The notes: a model not told the origin generated them from the sequence alone. DNA of 64,000 nt from Congregibacter variabilis (GCF_045689235.1 NZ_CP136864.1:1736001-1800000); one strand, 5' to 3'; positions 1-9,846 are shown, numbered from the stretch's first letter. Translations and numbers: made by a program.

Positions 1-71
1 AGATCACTTTCGGCGATCTAAATAGCGCTGTCCACTGGTGTGACCAACTTGTGAAAGGCAACGACAAATAA
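1..71 (+). CDS. 3' end of upstream gene, possibly HPr-kinase-related kinase
   Basis: Reading frame 3 is open from the window edge to a TAA at 69-71. It gives a 22-residue tail (ITFGDLNSAVHWCDQLVKGN and then DK). The stop lies two bases before the ATG of the next gene, as expected inside an operon. In XrtA clusters the gene before this nucleotidyltransferase family is often the HprK-related kinase A, and the 'DL..AV...CDQL' ending is compatible with that. The fragment is too short to prove identity. Confidence 0.4.
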   Translation, partial: ITFGDLNSAVHWCDQLVKGNDK

Positions 72-73
72 AG

Positions 74-1171
74 ATGTCACCCTCGCCGCCGATTCTGACC
101 AAAATCATTCTCCAACCGCACTTTGTACAACAGCTTTGTATTAAGGAATGGGAGCAGCTTATCCATCAGGCTCGAGCGGCTTCACTGCTTCCGCGGCTCG
201 CCGTAGTTCTCAAGGAGCATGGTCTTTTTGAGACGGTCCCTCAAGTCGCGCGACGGCACTTGATAGGCGCGCTCAACATCCTTGAGCGACAACAAATCGC
301 CGCTGCCAATGAAGTCCACTACCTCAGGCTGGCGATGTCTGATGCTGGACTACCTCTGGTGCTTCTAAAAGGCATGGCCTATGTCGCCGCCGAAGCACCG
401 CCGGGACGAGCGAGAATTTTCTCTGATTTTGACATTTTGGTACCTAAGCACTGCTTGGGCCAAGTGGAACAAACCATGTTCGACCATGGCTGGCGAGGTG
501 ATCATCACGATGCATACGACGAGCGCTACTACCGAGAGTGGATGCACGAACTACCGCCCCTTATGCATCGTCAGCGGCGCAGCGTCCTCGACATTCATCA
601 TAGTATTACACCGGAAACAGCACGGATAAAAACAGACAGCTCGGCGCTCCTAGAACGAGTTGTCCCAAGCTCTCGCTTTAGCGGAGTCTGGACTATGCAG
701 CCCGCCGACATCATTCTTCACTGCACAGTGCACCTGTTTAACGAAGGGGAGTTCGAGCGAGGACTCCGAGATCTATTTGATCTGCAAGATCTCGTGGAAT
801 ACTACCTTCAGGAGCCCGACGACTGGCAGCAGCTACATAACCGCGCTTTGGAACTCGGCCTCCAAGAGCCTCTGGCTCACGGTATGAAGGCTATCGAAAA
901 TCAGTTCAGCGACTATCGAACCTACGCGGGCCCGGATGCAAGATGGCAGCAAGCCACATCAGCGCGAAGCCGCTTTGTTGACAACCTGCTCCATCGAGTT
1001 TTGATCCCACCTCACGAGTCCTGCGAGACCCCGATGACGGCCTTAGCAAGACTGCTACTCTTCATCCGGGGGCACGCTATGAGAATGCCGCTGCGCTTGC
1101 TGATTCCTCATTTGTTCCGTAAATGGCGGAAGAGTATGAACCTACTCCGAGATCCGGACGCCCCCGTCTAG
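74..1171 (+). CDS. Nucleotidyltransferase family protein (NTP_transf_5-like)
   Basis: This 365-residue protein resembles the nucleotidyltransferase-fold family (Pfam NTP_transf_5) often found in exosortase/EPS clusters. The conserved LLKG is at residues 97-100, followed by the metal-binding-type signature SDFDILV at 117-123. A largely helical C-terminal half contains HCTVHLF and a DLFDLQDL stretch, which are typical of the family. No signal peptide or membrane segment is seen, so it should be cytoplasmic. The substrate is unknown for most members. The ATG starts two bases after the previous stop, so translation is probably coupled. The gene converges on the VanZ-like gene, with 72 bp between them. 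Confidence 0.8.
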   Translation: MSPSPPILTKIILQPHFVQQLCIKEWEQLIHQARAASLLPRLAVVLKEHGLFETVPQVARRHLIGALNILERQQIAAANEVHYLRLAMSDAGLPLVLLKGMAYVAAEAPPGRARIFSDFDILVPKHCLGQVEQTMFDHGWRGDHHDAYDERYYREWMHELPPLMHRQRRSVLDIHHSITPETARIKTDSSALLERVVPSSRFSGVWTMQPADIILHCTVHLFNEGEFERGLRDLFDLQDLVEYYLQEPDDWQQLHNRALELGLQEPLAHGMKAIENQFSDYRTYAGPDARWQQATSARSRFVDNLLHRVLIPPHESCETPMTALARLLLFIRGHAMRMPLRLLIPHLFRKWRKSMNLLRDPDAPV

Positions 1172-1243
1172 CCGTGGTCCGCGACGAGGCTAAGGCTTAG
1201 AGATCCCTCTTTATCAATTGACCGAGAGATCGTCTATTTGCAC

Positions 1244-3829
1244 TCAGTCAGAGTCGCTCATAAGCTCGATCATGAATTGCCCCAGCAAGCGTCGTGCCGC
1301 GCGCGAGGGACTAACCGAAGCGGATGAGGCAAGACTACGAAGAGCAGCCTCGGCATCGGCCGATAGGGGAAGCGTCACCTTTTCGAACTCTCCAGCAGCA
1401 CCCCCCCCTCTTTCGGACAGCGATGTCGTGGCATATCCCTCAAGTTGGGACAGCCCACGTTCACTCAGAAGCTGCTCGACTATGCGCTGAAAGGTTCCAC
1501 CTAAATCCGAGTCGAGCTGCTTGGCAAGCTCGCTGATAAACTGTTGCTGCTCGATTGTTATGTTTACGGACAAGGCTGAAAAGGCAGCAGCTTCAACGCG
1601 CTCAGACTCACGTACCACATCACCTGCCTCCAAAGAGATTTTATCGTTGCCCTTCACGCCGGGGCGGGCCCCATGGAGCATACCAATTGCAGCGGCCACC
1701 CCTGCACCAAGACCTACCACACCTACCACGTACACCAAGCTCCAACGGATCATCAGGGTCTCCTGCGGCAATAACTGCTTGCGGTCCGGCCCAAGAAGAA
1801 ACTGCACTCCAGAAAAGACACTACCGTATTTGTGTACCTGAGGCTCCAGCCCCTGATTTAGAAGCCACCAGCTAAGCGGTATCGATATTGGAAACAATAT
1901 CGCCGTGACGAGGCGCTCATCACCTCGACTCAGCGCCGCTCTACATGCCATATAAGCTAGAAGAGCGGTCAGCGCATAAAGAAAGCCTCCTCCACCGAGT
2001 CCGTAGGTACCCGGTCGAGCGATAAGCTCATTCAGGTTGTCTGTAGATGACCAGTCAAAAGCAATCGCCTTGGCCAGCCAAAGTGCGGGAATCGAGAGTA
2101 AAACAAAACGTAATACCGAGACTTTAGGCAGGAGTCGTATCCTGCAAAAGACGATCAGAAAAAAGGTCAGTGGGGCAAAGAGCGCACTAAACCGGACCGG
2201 GCGCTCAAAAAAACGAACGAAACCTGGAGAAAACAGGTTTTCAAACAGCCAGACTCCGGTCGGTCCCCAGATCTGCTCCTTCGTTACGTAATAGAAAAGG
2301 TTCGTACTACCGGCGATATCACTGATACTTTCCTTCGTCACAGCAAAACCCAGCAAGAACAATGTAGTGGAGCCCGAAATCAGTAGCGCAACGGGCAAGA
2401 CCCAAGCAACGTCGTACCGATAAGGCCGTAAAAAACGATTGGCAATGGGAGCCGCTGCCCCCAGTGAAAGCCCACCGATAACAAAAAACACGCAGGCCAG
2501 AAACGATGTGCCACCCCGCAACAACTCCTGCACGTTATACGGCACACCCGGAAGCCGCACTGCGGCGTAAACTACCGTTGCCGCTAGCAGCACTAACAAC
2601 ATGAAGCCAACCAAGAACATACTCTTAGCTGGTTTTATCGATTGCCGGGGCCGTTGTCTCGGTGTGCTTCCCCGCTGTGTGATAGAAGTACTGCCGGCAC
2701 TCCTATCAATAAGCGGCATTACCCAAGCAATGAACAACACCCAAAGCGGATCGCTAATCGAGCTTGACCGCCCTGGAATCCAAAGCTGTAGTAGCTCAAG
2801 CCCCAACACGAGAAGGGCAAGCGGGAGACCAAAACCACGTCCTAGTAAACCCAACAGAAGTGCAAACAAATACAGGCGTGGAAGCAGGCTTTGGAGGTTC
2901 TCCAGCATGTTTCGCCCCAACAAATCGGCAAAGGGGACAAAATTAAACGTGCCGGCGGATGACGCGACCTCGAAGGGGCGCAGTGCACCTAGGAGACAAG
3001 CAATCACCAAAGATGCGACTACCAAAATACGATGTCGGTAATCGTCACTCACCCGAAGAGCTTCAGTAGCGAGCAGTGCGGCACCCACCCCCAACAGTAA
3101 TTCCATGGTTAATTGCTGCGAAAGCACAAGAACTTTGCCGGCAACCACCACCAGAACGAGCAACGCAAGAACACTCCCACTATGCCGACCCAGATCACTC
3201 AAACGAAGCAGATAACCCACTGTCATGGCCGGTGCGAATGCCAGCCAGACAGCCGCAAACTCGATACCATCCCGGCCCATCAAAGGCTTGAGGCTACTCT
3301 TGGCAAAGCCTATATCCAGAGAGGGTACAAAGGGAGGAAGCTCCGACACCACCCATAACAATGCGAGCAAGAAGGGAATGGGCTTGACCAGCAAGCGCGC
3401 TGCACGAGGTTGATAGAGACGCCGCCCCCATAGCCCAAAAACAAACCCAACGAGAAGGCCCACGGTGTTCCACAGCACATCGCTCAGTACGGGTATACGA
3501 CCAGCCACAAAGACTTGGAACACCTGCAATAGCAATGCGAAAAGCACACAAAGCGCCAGAAGTCCGCTGCGGCAGGAGTATTTGTGAGGCCCGATCTGTG
3601 CGACACATAGACCAACCGGGATGAAGAGGCCGACATTACCAAGCAAATCAGGTATGGAACTGGGTCGAAGCAGCGATCCTGCAAACGAATGCCAAACCCC
3701 CAAAGAGGGACTTTCATACGTGAATGGGTAGAGTGACCCATACGCAATAAGTAAGAGACAGATACCTAGAGTTCGTCGGGCCGATTGTTCCAGAAGGTCG
3801 ATGTTCATGCGGCCACTCGCGTGCAGCAC
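1244..3829 (-). CDS. VanZ-like polytopic membrane protein with two RHH-like C-terminal repeats
   Basis: The protein has 861 residues and many hydrophobic segments. The N-terminal 130 residues have VanZ-family character (SLYPFTYE, then DLLGNVGLFIPVGL and SDVLWNTVGLLVG). A second, similar stretch appears near residues 290-380 (FNFVPFADLLGRN, LWVLFIAWVMPL), so the VanZ unit seems duplicated. Further transmembrane segments continue to about residue 720. The last 140 residues are soluble and carry two copies of a strand-helix-helix pattern (about 751-792 and 815-858) that resembles ribbon-helix-helix domains. VanZ-like proteins are frequent in exosortase loci but have no assigned reaction. ATG 3829 is used here; a second Met seven codons in is possible. 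The gene is divergent from the acetyltransferase at 3976. Confidence 0.75.
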   Translation of the reverse strand: MLHASGRMNIDLLEQSARRTLGICLLLIAYGSLYPFTYESPSLGVWHSFAGSLLRPSSIPDLLGNVGLFIPVGLCVAQIGPHKYSCRSGLLALCVLFALLLQVFQVFVAGRIPVLSDVLWNTVGLLVGFVFGLWGRRLYQPRAARLLVKPIPFLLALLWVVSELPPFVPSLDIGFAKSSLKPLMGRDGIEFAAVWLAFAPAMTVGYLLRLSDLGRHSGSVLALLVLVVVAGKVLVLSQQLTMELLLGVGAALLATEALRVSDDYRHRILVVASLVIACLLGALRPFEVASSAGTFNFVPFADLLGRNMLENLQSLLPRLYLFALLLGLLGRGFGLPLALLVLGLELLQLWIPGRSSSISDPLWVLFIAWVMPLIDRSAGSTSITQRGSTPRQRPRQSIKPAKSMFLVGFMLLVLLAATVVYAAVRLPGVPYNVQELLRGGTSFLACVFFVIGGLSLGAAAPIANRFLRPYRYDVAWVLPVALLISGSTTLFLLGFAVTKESISDIAGSTNLFYYVTKEQIWGPTGVWLFENLFSPGFVRFFERPVRFSALFAPLTFFLIVFCRIRLLPKVSVLRFVLLSIPALWLAKAIAFDWSSTDNLNELIARPGTYGLGGGGFLYALTALLAYMACRAALSRGDERLVTAILFPISIPLSWWLLNQGLEPQVHKYGSVFSGVQFLLGPDRKQLLPQETLMIRWSLVYVVGVVGLGAGVAAAIGMLHGARPGVKGNDKISLEAGDVVRESERVEAAAFSALSVNITIEQQQFISELAKQLDSDLGGTFQRIVEQLLSERGLSQLEGYATTSLSERGGGAAGEFEKVTLPLSADAEAALRSLASSASVSPSRAARRLLGQFMIELMSDSD

Positions 3830-3975
3830 AGCACGTTCCCGTCCACAAGTATCGATTGTGCTTTGCCCATTAATCGATCAGCTGTGCGCATGTTTCCTTC
3901 ACCTGTTCGCCGTAGCACAGTATGCTTCGGGATCGATAGATGTAAAAGAGAACCGGGATATCCCGAAAGCCAAAA

Positions 3976-4599
3976 TTGAAGACCACACTCAAATCTAGTC
4001 TGCAGATCGTAGCATTGGCGATCGCGCTTCCGCTTGCGTTGATTGAGCGTCTCTTGCGCCGACTTGGCGACATGCAGGCGTTTGCAGGCTGCTCCCATTT
4101 CCTCAGCTTGTTGCCCGGCCGCACGGGAAGTTATCTTCGCGTGGGATTCTACCGTCTCACGCTCGACCGGTGTGCCGCAGATATGTATATCGGCTTCGGC
4201 AGCATCTTTTCACAGCAGCAGACGACTCTCGCATCGGGTGTGTATATCGGGCCTCAGTGCAACATAGGGGCATGTTCCATTGGCCAGGACACACTTGTAG
4301 CAAGCGGCGTACACATTCTCAGTGGCGCAGCACAACATCGTTACGACGATCTAAACGTTCCTATTCGCGACCAGAACGGCACTTTTTCTCCTGTGAACAT
4401 CGGCAAAGACTGCTGGATAGGCAATGGGTCTCTCATCCTGGCCGACGTAGGCGACCACGCCATCGTCGGAGCCGGCTCGGTAGTCACTCGAACGGTGCCG
4501 GCTTATGCGATAGTCGCAGGAAATCCGGCCAGAGTTATAAAATCGCGTCTTGATAACAGTAACAAGGAGCCTATCAAGCGCGAGGCCTCTGAAGGTTGA
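3976..4599 (+). CDS. Hexapeptide-repeat (left-handed beta-helix) acyltransferase
   Basis: This 207-residue protein has a C-terminal left-handed beta-helix made of imperfect hexapeptides (VYIGPQCNIGACSIGQ, VNIGKDCWIGNGSLIL, AIVGAGSVVTRTVP) and ends in the family's usual AGNPARVI motif. This is the CatB/WcaF/serine-acetyltransferase fold, which moves acetyl or similar groups from acyl-CoA to sugars. A hydrophobic N-terminal segment (IVALAIALPLALI) may associate with the membrane. The only in-frame start after the upstream TAA (3943) is the TTG at 3976. It begins a plus-strand operon, and its stop overlaps the TTG start of the next gene. The acceptor sugar is unknown. Confidence 0.8.
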   Translation: MKTTLKSSLQIVALAIALPLALIERLLRRLGDMQAFAGCSHFLSLLPGRTGSYLRVGFYRLTLDRCAADMYIGFGSIFSQQQTTLASGVYIGPQCNIGACSIGQDTLVASGVHILSGAAQHRYDDLNVPIRDQNGTFSPVNIGKDCWIGNGSLILADVGDHAIVGAGSVVTRTVPAYAIVAGNPARVIKSRLDNSNKEPIKREASEG

Positions 4600-5702
4600 A
4601 GCCCACAACACCCAGTGAACTAACGGTAGAAAGAATCGCGAACCTTAAAGATTTACCAAGGCTCGCCGAACACTGGGAAAATCTTGCTAATACGTACGCT
4701 CATAACCCGTTCCTGAAATGGCCCTGGATCTGGACATGGTTAGAAACCCTACGCGACCCCGCTCTCCTGCTGAAAGTCAGCAGAGATGGGGGTGTTCGAT
4801 CGATGGCCATTTTTGGCACGCGACTGGAGCGCCGCCGCAGCATCTGGGCCAGCCGCGTTTGCCACCTTCACCAAAGCGGCCATGCGCAACTTGATCAAAT
4901 CTGGATTGAATACAACGGTCCCCTGACGATGGAGCCAGACCCGGCGGCTTGCTTGAATTCGCTGACATCCCACTTGCTGAGTACCGGCGCTAGCGAGGAG
5001 GTACATCTTTCGATGATCCCCCTCGAACACGCGTCAAGCATACTCACCATGCCCTACAGCAGAATTCTTCAGCGTGTAACGGGATGGCAACGAGACCTTC
5101 AATTAATCCGCGACAATGGCGGCACTGTTCTCAGCGCATTCAGCAGCAACACTCGCCAGCAGATTAAACGATCACTGCAGCGGTATGTAGAGCTACACGG
5201 CAAACAGTGTTTAGTGGAAGCAAAAGACAAATTCGAGGCCGTAAGCTGGTTGGAACAGGCAGCACATTGGCATCAGGATCGCTGGCCTGACAGTGGCTTT
5301 AGTAACGAAGAGTTTGTGCTGTTTCACAGAAAACTGATTTTGCGGACCTTTTCAGAGGGTGGCACAAGGATTTTTAGAGTAACCTTTGGTGACCATACGA
5401 TTGGTTATTTCTACTTCCTTACAGATGGGATGCGCGTGTACTTCTACCTCCAGGCCATCGAACCCCCGGTGCACAAACATTTAAAGCCGGGTCTCGTAGG
5501 CCACGCAATGCTTATGCAACATTTCCTCGACGAAGGCGCACAATGCTATGACTTCATGGGAGGAGACAGCCAATACAAACGGCAACTCGCCGATAAAGCG
5601 AGTGAGTTTGTGGTCGTAAGGGTGCATAACGGCGCGCTGAAATACCGTGTGGAGGACTGGATACGTCGTCTTAGAGATGCGGCGCGCTCTGTATTTCCAT
5701 GA
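4596..5702 (+). CDS. FemAB/CelD-like GNAT acyltransferase
   Basis: This is a 368-residue protein of the CelD/BcsL-like double-GNAT type (Acetyltransf_6). The second half carries the typical sequence of the family: RQQIKRSLQRY, then WHQDRWPDSGFSNEEF, a GGTRIFRVTFGDHTIGYFYF core, and YDFMGGDSQYKRQLADK near the end. Such proteins are common in XrtA EPS operons and probably transfer an aminoacyl or acyl group to the glycan or its carrier; the donor is unknown. The TTG start (4596) overlaps the previous stop, and the end overlaps the exosortase ATG by four bases, so translational coupling is likely. Confidence 0.78.
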   Translation: MKPTTPSELTVERIANLKDLPRLAEHWENLANTYAHNPFLKWPWIWTWLETLRDPALLLKVSRDGGVRSMAIFGTRLERRRSIWASRVCHLHQSGHAQLDQIWIEYNGPLTMEPDPAACLNSLTSHLLSTGASEEVHLSMIPLEHASSILTMPYSRILQRVTGWQRDLQLIRDNGGTVLSAFSSNTRQQIKRSLQRYVELHGKQCLVEAKDKFEAVSWLEQAAHWHQDRWPDSGFSNEEFVLFHRKLILRTFSEGGTRIFRVTFGDHTIGYFYFLTDGMRVYFYLQAIEPPVHKHLKPGLVGHAMLMQHFLDEGAQCYDFMGGDSQYKRQLADKASEFVVVRVHNGALKYRVEDWIRRLRDAARSVFP

Positions 5703-7240
5703 ACGATTTCATGAAAGAACTCAAGGCAAGGCGCGAGCTCTGGCCCATTTGGACGGCATGCATCGTTCTGCCCGCCGCCCTCTACACAATTTCAGCTTCT
5801 ATGGTGCGCGTCTGGATCTCAAACGAGACTTTTACCCATGGATTCCTCATTATGCCCATCGCACTGTGGCTGGTGTGGTTAAATCGCTCTCAACAAATTA
5901 GTAAGGTTGGGCCGGATTTTCGCGCACTGCTGTTTTTAGTGCCCGTTGTCGGATTGTGGATAATAAGCGAAGCAGTAGGCGTTGCTGCGGTGGCACAGCT
6001 CAGTCTGGTCGCCCTGATAGGTCTTAGCGTTTGGCTGTTTGCCGGCTCATCCGTAGCTAAGACCCACGCATTCCCACTCGCCTACCTTTTTTTTATGGTT
6101 CCTTTGGGACAAGCACTGATACCCCCGATGATGGAATTCACAGCGGATTTCACGGTTAGCGCCATCATCGCTTCAGGCATCCCGATCTATCGCGAGGGCC
6201 TGACCTTCTCACTTCCAAGCGGTAACTGGTCAGTAGTTGAGGAATGCAGCGGTGTGCGCTATCTCATCGCTTCCGCGGCTCTGGGTACTATTTACGCTCA
6301 TCTTACGTACCGATCTTTATGGAAACGCGCGCTCTTCATTCTCGCTGCTCTAACCGTCCCGATCTTGGCCAACGGACTTCGCGCCTACGGCATCGTAATG
6401 CTGGGACATTTCAGTGGCATGCGCCTGGCCGCCGGAGTCGATCACCTGCTCTATGGTTGGATTTTTTTCGGGGTCGTTATTTTTCTTATGTTTTGGGTGG
6501 GCGGCTTATGGGCCGATACAACCCAAGATCATGGAAGCCAAATTTCGCCGGTTCAGAAAAACGCCTCCAGAGAGCCAACTACGCAAGTAAACAACGCAAA
6601 CATCGTCAATGCGGTGGCAGGAATAAGCATTTTTGCGTTTGTGCTTTTGCTTATTAGCCTCAGCTTGACTAGCCGTGGAGAGGCCAATTACGAGGGCCTT
6701 TCAAAACCTGCCGCTCCACAGATTGCCGAGTACACAAAATCCCAGGGCGCTGCAAAATCATGGCGTCCTGAGTTCCATAACCCGGACTGGCAGTTCCAGC
6801 AGTCCTACGTCGTCAAATCCAGCAAGGTAACCCTTAGTGTTGCCTGGTATGTCGCACAACGAGACGGCGCCGAAGCGGTGTCCAGTCTGAATCGCTTAAC
6901 CAACCCTTACACAGGTCAGTGGAAACTGACTACTGACGACTGGTTTAAATCAAGCGACGGGATATTTAAGGAAAACGAACTCCGCCTTGAAGCACAAAGA
7001 CTGCTGGTCTGGTCTCGCTATCGAGTCGGCCCGTATTACGAATCGAACCCATATTTGGCCAAGGCTTGGCAAGCAATGGCGACACTTCACGGGCGGCATG
7101 ATGCCGCAATGCTCGTTCTTGCCACGCCAATCGACACCGATCGAGCCACCGCACAAGCGCGACTGGATGACTTTTGGTTATCGGCAATCGCGCCGGTGAA
7201 TCTCGCGCTAGATTCGGCTTTAGAGGCAAACGCACAGTGA
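5699..7240 (+). CDS. xrtA: Exosortase A with C-terminal EpsI domain
   Basis: Exosortase A is an inner-membrane cysteine protease/transpeptidase that recognises the C-terminal PEP-CTERM signal. The first 275 residues form about eight membrane segments and contain the three catalytic-type residues: Cys183 in EECSGVR, Arg228 in NGLRAYG and His249 in VDHLLYGW. The remaining part (about 300-513) is periplasmic and matches the EpsI/DUF3485 domain, which is often fused to XrtA (W...YVVKSSKVTLSVAWY, RVGPYYESN). The length of 513 suits the fused form. It overlaps both neighbours by four bases and sits in the middle of the left operon. The only evident substrate gene in this window is the PEP-CTERM gene at 42715-43506. 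Confidence 0.95.
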   Translation: MNDFMKELKARRELWPIWTACIVLPAALYTISASMVRVWISNETFTHGFLIMPIALWLVWLNRSQQISKVGPDFRALLFLVPVVGLWIISEAVGVAAVAQLSLVALIGLSVWLFAGSSVAKTHAFPLAYLFFMVPLGQALIPPMMEFTADFTVSAIIASGIPIYREGLTFSLPSGNWSVVEECSGVRYLIASAALGTIYAHLTYRSLWKRALFILAALTVPILANGLRAYGIVMLGHFSGMRLAAGVDHLLYGWIFFGVVIFLMFWVGGLWADTTQDHGSQISPVQKNASREPTTQVNNANIVNAVAGISIFAFVLLLISLSLTSRGEANYEGLSKPAAPQIAEYTKSQGAAKSWRPEFHNPDWQFQQSYVVKSSKVTLSVAWYVAQRDGAEAVSSLNRLTNPYTGQWKLTTDDWFKSSDGIFKENELRLEAQRLLVWSRYRVGPYYESNPYLAKAWQAMATLHGRHDAAMLVLATPIDTDRATAQARLDDFWLSAIAPVNLALDSALEANAQ

Positions 7241-9846
7241 GCATGTTGGTAGGCTACCTGCGAAACCGCTGCGAGAACTCGTGCGCAAATGGGTCAATCC
7301 AGTTCGGTGTCCCACTGCCTAAAAGTTATGTGCACGATGTGCGCTCACTCAGTGTATTCGCCTCAATGGCATCTAGTAACGAAAAGGCACCCTGCGCTGC
7401 CCATATAGAGGCAACCGCGCTCTGGCCTGATCGCTCCATCAAATGGCTGCTCATTACCACAGCGGCGACAATTGCGACGGATGAGTGTCTTGCCCTATCG
7501 CTTGACCGAACAGCACAACCCGACCACCTGGCAACTACCGGATCAAACGCCCCTGCGTTCGACGACCATACTTTAAGATTTAATTCGGGTGCCGCGAGCT
7601 GGTGCGCATCTAAAGATGACGCAGACCTAACGCTCCTCCCTGACGGACACGAGAGCAGTCTTGCTATGAAATTGGTGCTCACAGATCAGGACGGGCGGAA
7701 GAGTCAGCCAATAGCAAAGTCTCGACTTGCGCACAGCGAAAAAATCTCAGGTGGGGTCTCCCATCGCGTAGACCTGCGTCGAAGTACCCGCCATCGTATG
7801 CACAGTGGGCGCGAGCTAGGAGTATCCGTCGCTTGGCATTCGAGCCCTGCGAGCGGTCTTTCGGAGGCGGCTGTCACACTTCACAATCCCGCCGCCGCAA
7901 ATCATCCAGAAGGGCTTTGGGATCTCGGTGATCCTGCAAGCGTGCTACTACGCGCGGTCCAGGTCGAAATCACTGTGCCTGAGCACCGAAAAGTCCACCT
8001 TGCCATTGATGAGCAAAGCGAGCCAAGACCACTCGCTTGCGGCTACAGCCTAACTCAGTGGTCAAGCGGAGGGGATAACTGGCAAAGCCGTGTTCATCGT
8101 GACGCATCTGGTCAAATACCCTTAAAACAACGCGGATTTAGCCTGACCGATGGCGAAAGCGTGCTTGCTCATGGTGACCGTGCTACGCCCACGCTCTATA
8201 TTGATTTGGACAATACACGACTTGCAATCGCCCCCTGCGAGTTTTGGCAACAGTTCCCGATGCGCGTCGAGCGACACTCTGACCGCATCATTTTTTCGCT
8301 TTACGCCGAAGACTGTGCAGGTGTCATGGAGCTACAGGGCGGAGAAAAGAAGACATGGCGGCTATGCTGGCAACCCATGCCCACGGGATCCACTGACCGC
8401 ATTGCTAAGCTGTACTGGACTCCAGAACCCAGGCACATAGCCAGCTGCAAACTCGAGGAACTGGGCGATCTGGGTAGCGTCGACCCCCGCCTCACCACTA
8501 TCCTCACCGCCGGTTTGAGCTGTGGCCAAAGCCTGCTTTCGAAGCGAGATGCAATCGATGAATACGGTTGGCGTAACTTTGGGGAGCTCTACGCCGATCA
8601 CGAGAATGATTTATGTGAAGATGAAGACTATCTGATATCCCACTACAACAATCAGTACGATCCACTCTTCGGCTTGCTCCGCCTATATCTTGCGACGGGA
8701 GAATGGGTTTACTTTGAACTAGCAGATGACCTAGCACGACATTTGCGAGATATAGATATCTACCACACCAACCTTGATCGGCCTGAGTACAATCAGGGCC
8801 TGTTTTGGCACACAGACCATTATTTGGACGCTGGCACGTCGACTCATCGATCCTACTCTCGCATGCAGCCCAGCAATGCATACGAAGGACACGCCCGAGG
8901 TGGCGGCCCTGGTGGACAACATTGTTATACCACGGGACTTTTGTTGCACTACCTGATCACAGGCGAAGCAGCGTCACGCGACTGCCTTTTTGGTCTTGTC
9001 ACCTGGGTCACTCACGTCTACGAAGGGTCCGGAACCATGGTCGACTGGGTACTTGCCCTTAGGAACCGCCACCGGGGAGATCTGAGAGACCCGCTGCACG
9101 GAATGTACCCCCTTGACCGAGGAACGGGGAACTACTTGATGGCACTTCTAGACCTGTATTATCTGCAACAGTGCCCGACGGTCTTGCGCCAAATCGAAAA
9201 CATCATCGCCGCAACAGTTCATCCAGAGGATGATCTTACTGGCAGAGACCTGGATAACGTCGAACAGAACTGGTTTTATACAATATTCCTACAGGCTTTG
9301 AGCCGCTATCTTGAGGTTAAGTCCGCGGAGGGGGATGACGATAGCGCTTTTTGCTATGGGCGTGATGCGCTGTTGCACTACGCCAAGTGGATGGCAGACC
9401 ATGAAAATCCGTACCTGTGCAAGCCGGAAGAATTAGAGTTCCCGAACGCTACCTGGGTAGCGCAGGATCTGCGCAAGGCTCGAGTGCTCGCGAGCGCGGC
9501 CCGCTTGGCGCGAACACCCGAGCTTAGGGAACGCCTGCGCAGAAGAGCGCAAGAGTTCGAAGACTATGTTTTGAACACACTTAAGACTGAGCCGACAACA
9601 CACTACACGCGAATTCAAGCAATCTTGATGCAAAATCTTGCTCCACCAATGCCGATCGCAACACACCCGGAAACGCTCGAATCGATGTCAGACACACCAC
9701 CTCTAGCGAAAAGAAACTTTATGTCGGCAGCAGCATTTATTAGTGGACGCCTCTTACTGGCACTTAGATCATTCTCGTTGCGTCGAGAATGGCATGGACT
9801 CACGTCGCGCTTTCCTGCGCTTCGTCGATCGCCTCCGCATAGCTGA
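7237..9846 (+). CDS. RIFT-barrel (PcRGLX/YetA-like) putative polysaccharide lyase-like protein
   Basis: The start chosen is GTG 7237, which overlaps the previous stop (GTGA), giving 869 residues; ATG 7243 is an alternative. The N-terminal segment IQFGVPLPKSYVHD...ATALWPDRSIKWLLI matches the first RIFT-barrel domain of the PcRGLX/YetA exo-rhamnogalacturonan-lyase-like family. A later helical part (about residues 400-800) reads like an alpha-barrel, with DRPEYNQGLFWHTDHYLDAGTSTH and RGGGPGGQHCYTTGLLLHYLITGE. The family includes glycan lyases, so it may trim or edit the polysaccharide. It has no clear signal peptide, so its compartment is uncertain. Activity is inferred only from resemblance. 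Confidence 0.65.
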   Translation: MSMLVGYLRNRCENSCANGSIQFGVPLPKSYVHDVRSLSVFASMASSNEKAPCAAHIEATALWPDRSIKWLLITTAATIATDECLALSLDRTAQPDHLATTGSNAPAFDDHTLRFNSGAASWCASKDDADLTLLPDGHESSLAMKLVLTDQDGRKSQPIAKSRLAHSEKISGGVSHRVDLRRSTRHRMHSGRELGVSVAWHSSPASGLSEAAVTLHNPAAANHPEGLWDLGDPASVLLRAVQVEITVPEHRKVHLAIDEQSEPRPLACGYSLTQWSSGGDNWQSRVHRDASGQIPLKQRGFSLTDGESVLAHGDRATPTLYIDLDNTRLAIAPCEFWQQFPMRVERHSDRIIFSLYAEDCAGVMELQGGEKKTWRLCWQPMPTGSTDRIAKLYWTPEPRHIASCKLEELGDLGSVDPRLTTILTAGLSCGQSLLSKRDAIDEYGWRNFGELYADHENDLCEDEDYLISHYNNQYDPLFGLLRLYLATGEWVYFELADDLARHLRDIDIYHTNLDRPEYNQGLFWHTDHYLDAGTSTHRSYSRMQPSNAYEGHARGGGPGGQHCYTTGLLLHYLITGEAASRDCLFGLVTWVTHVYEGSGTMVDWVLALRNRHRGDLRDPLHGMYPLDRGTGNYLMALLDLYYLQQCPTVLRQIENIIAATVHPEDDLTGRDLDNVEQNWFYTIFLQALSRYLEVKSAEGDDDSAFCYGRDALLHYAKWMADHENPYLCKPEELEFPNATWVAQDLRKARVLASAARLARTPELRERLRRRAQEFEDYVLNTLKTEPTTHYTRIQAILMQNLAPPMPIATHPETLESMSDTPPLAKRNFMSAAAFISGRLLLALRSFSLRREWHGLTSRFPALRRSPPHS

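Noticed and set aside
7174..7236. Longer N-terminus of the RIFT-barrel protein from TTG 7174
   Set aside because: The added residues lie wholly inside the exosortase gene; the GTG overlapping its stop is the more natural start.
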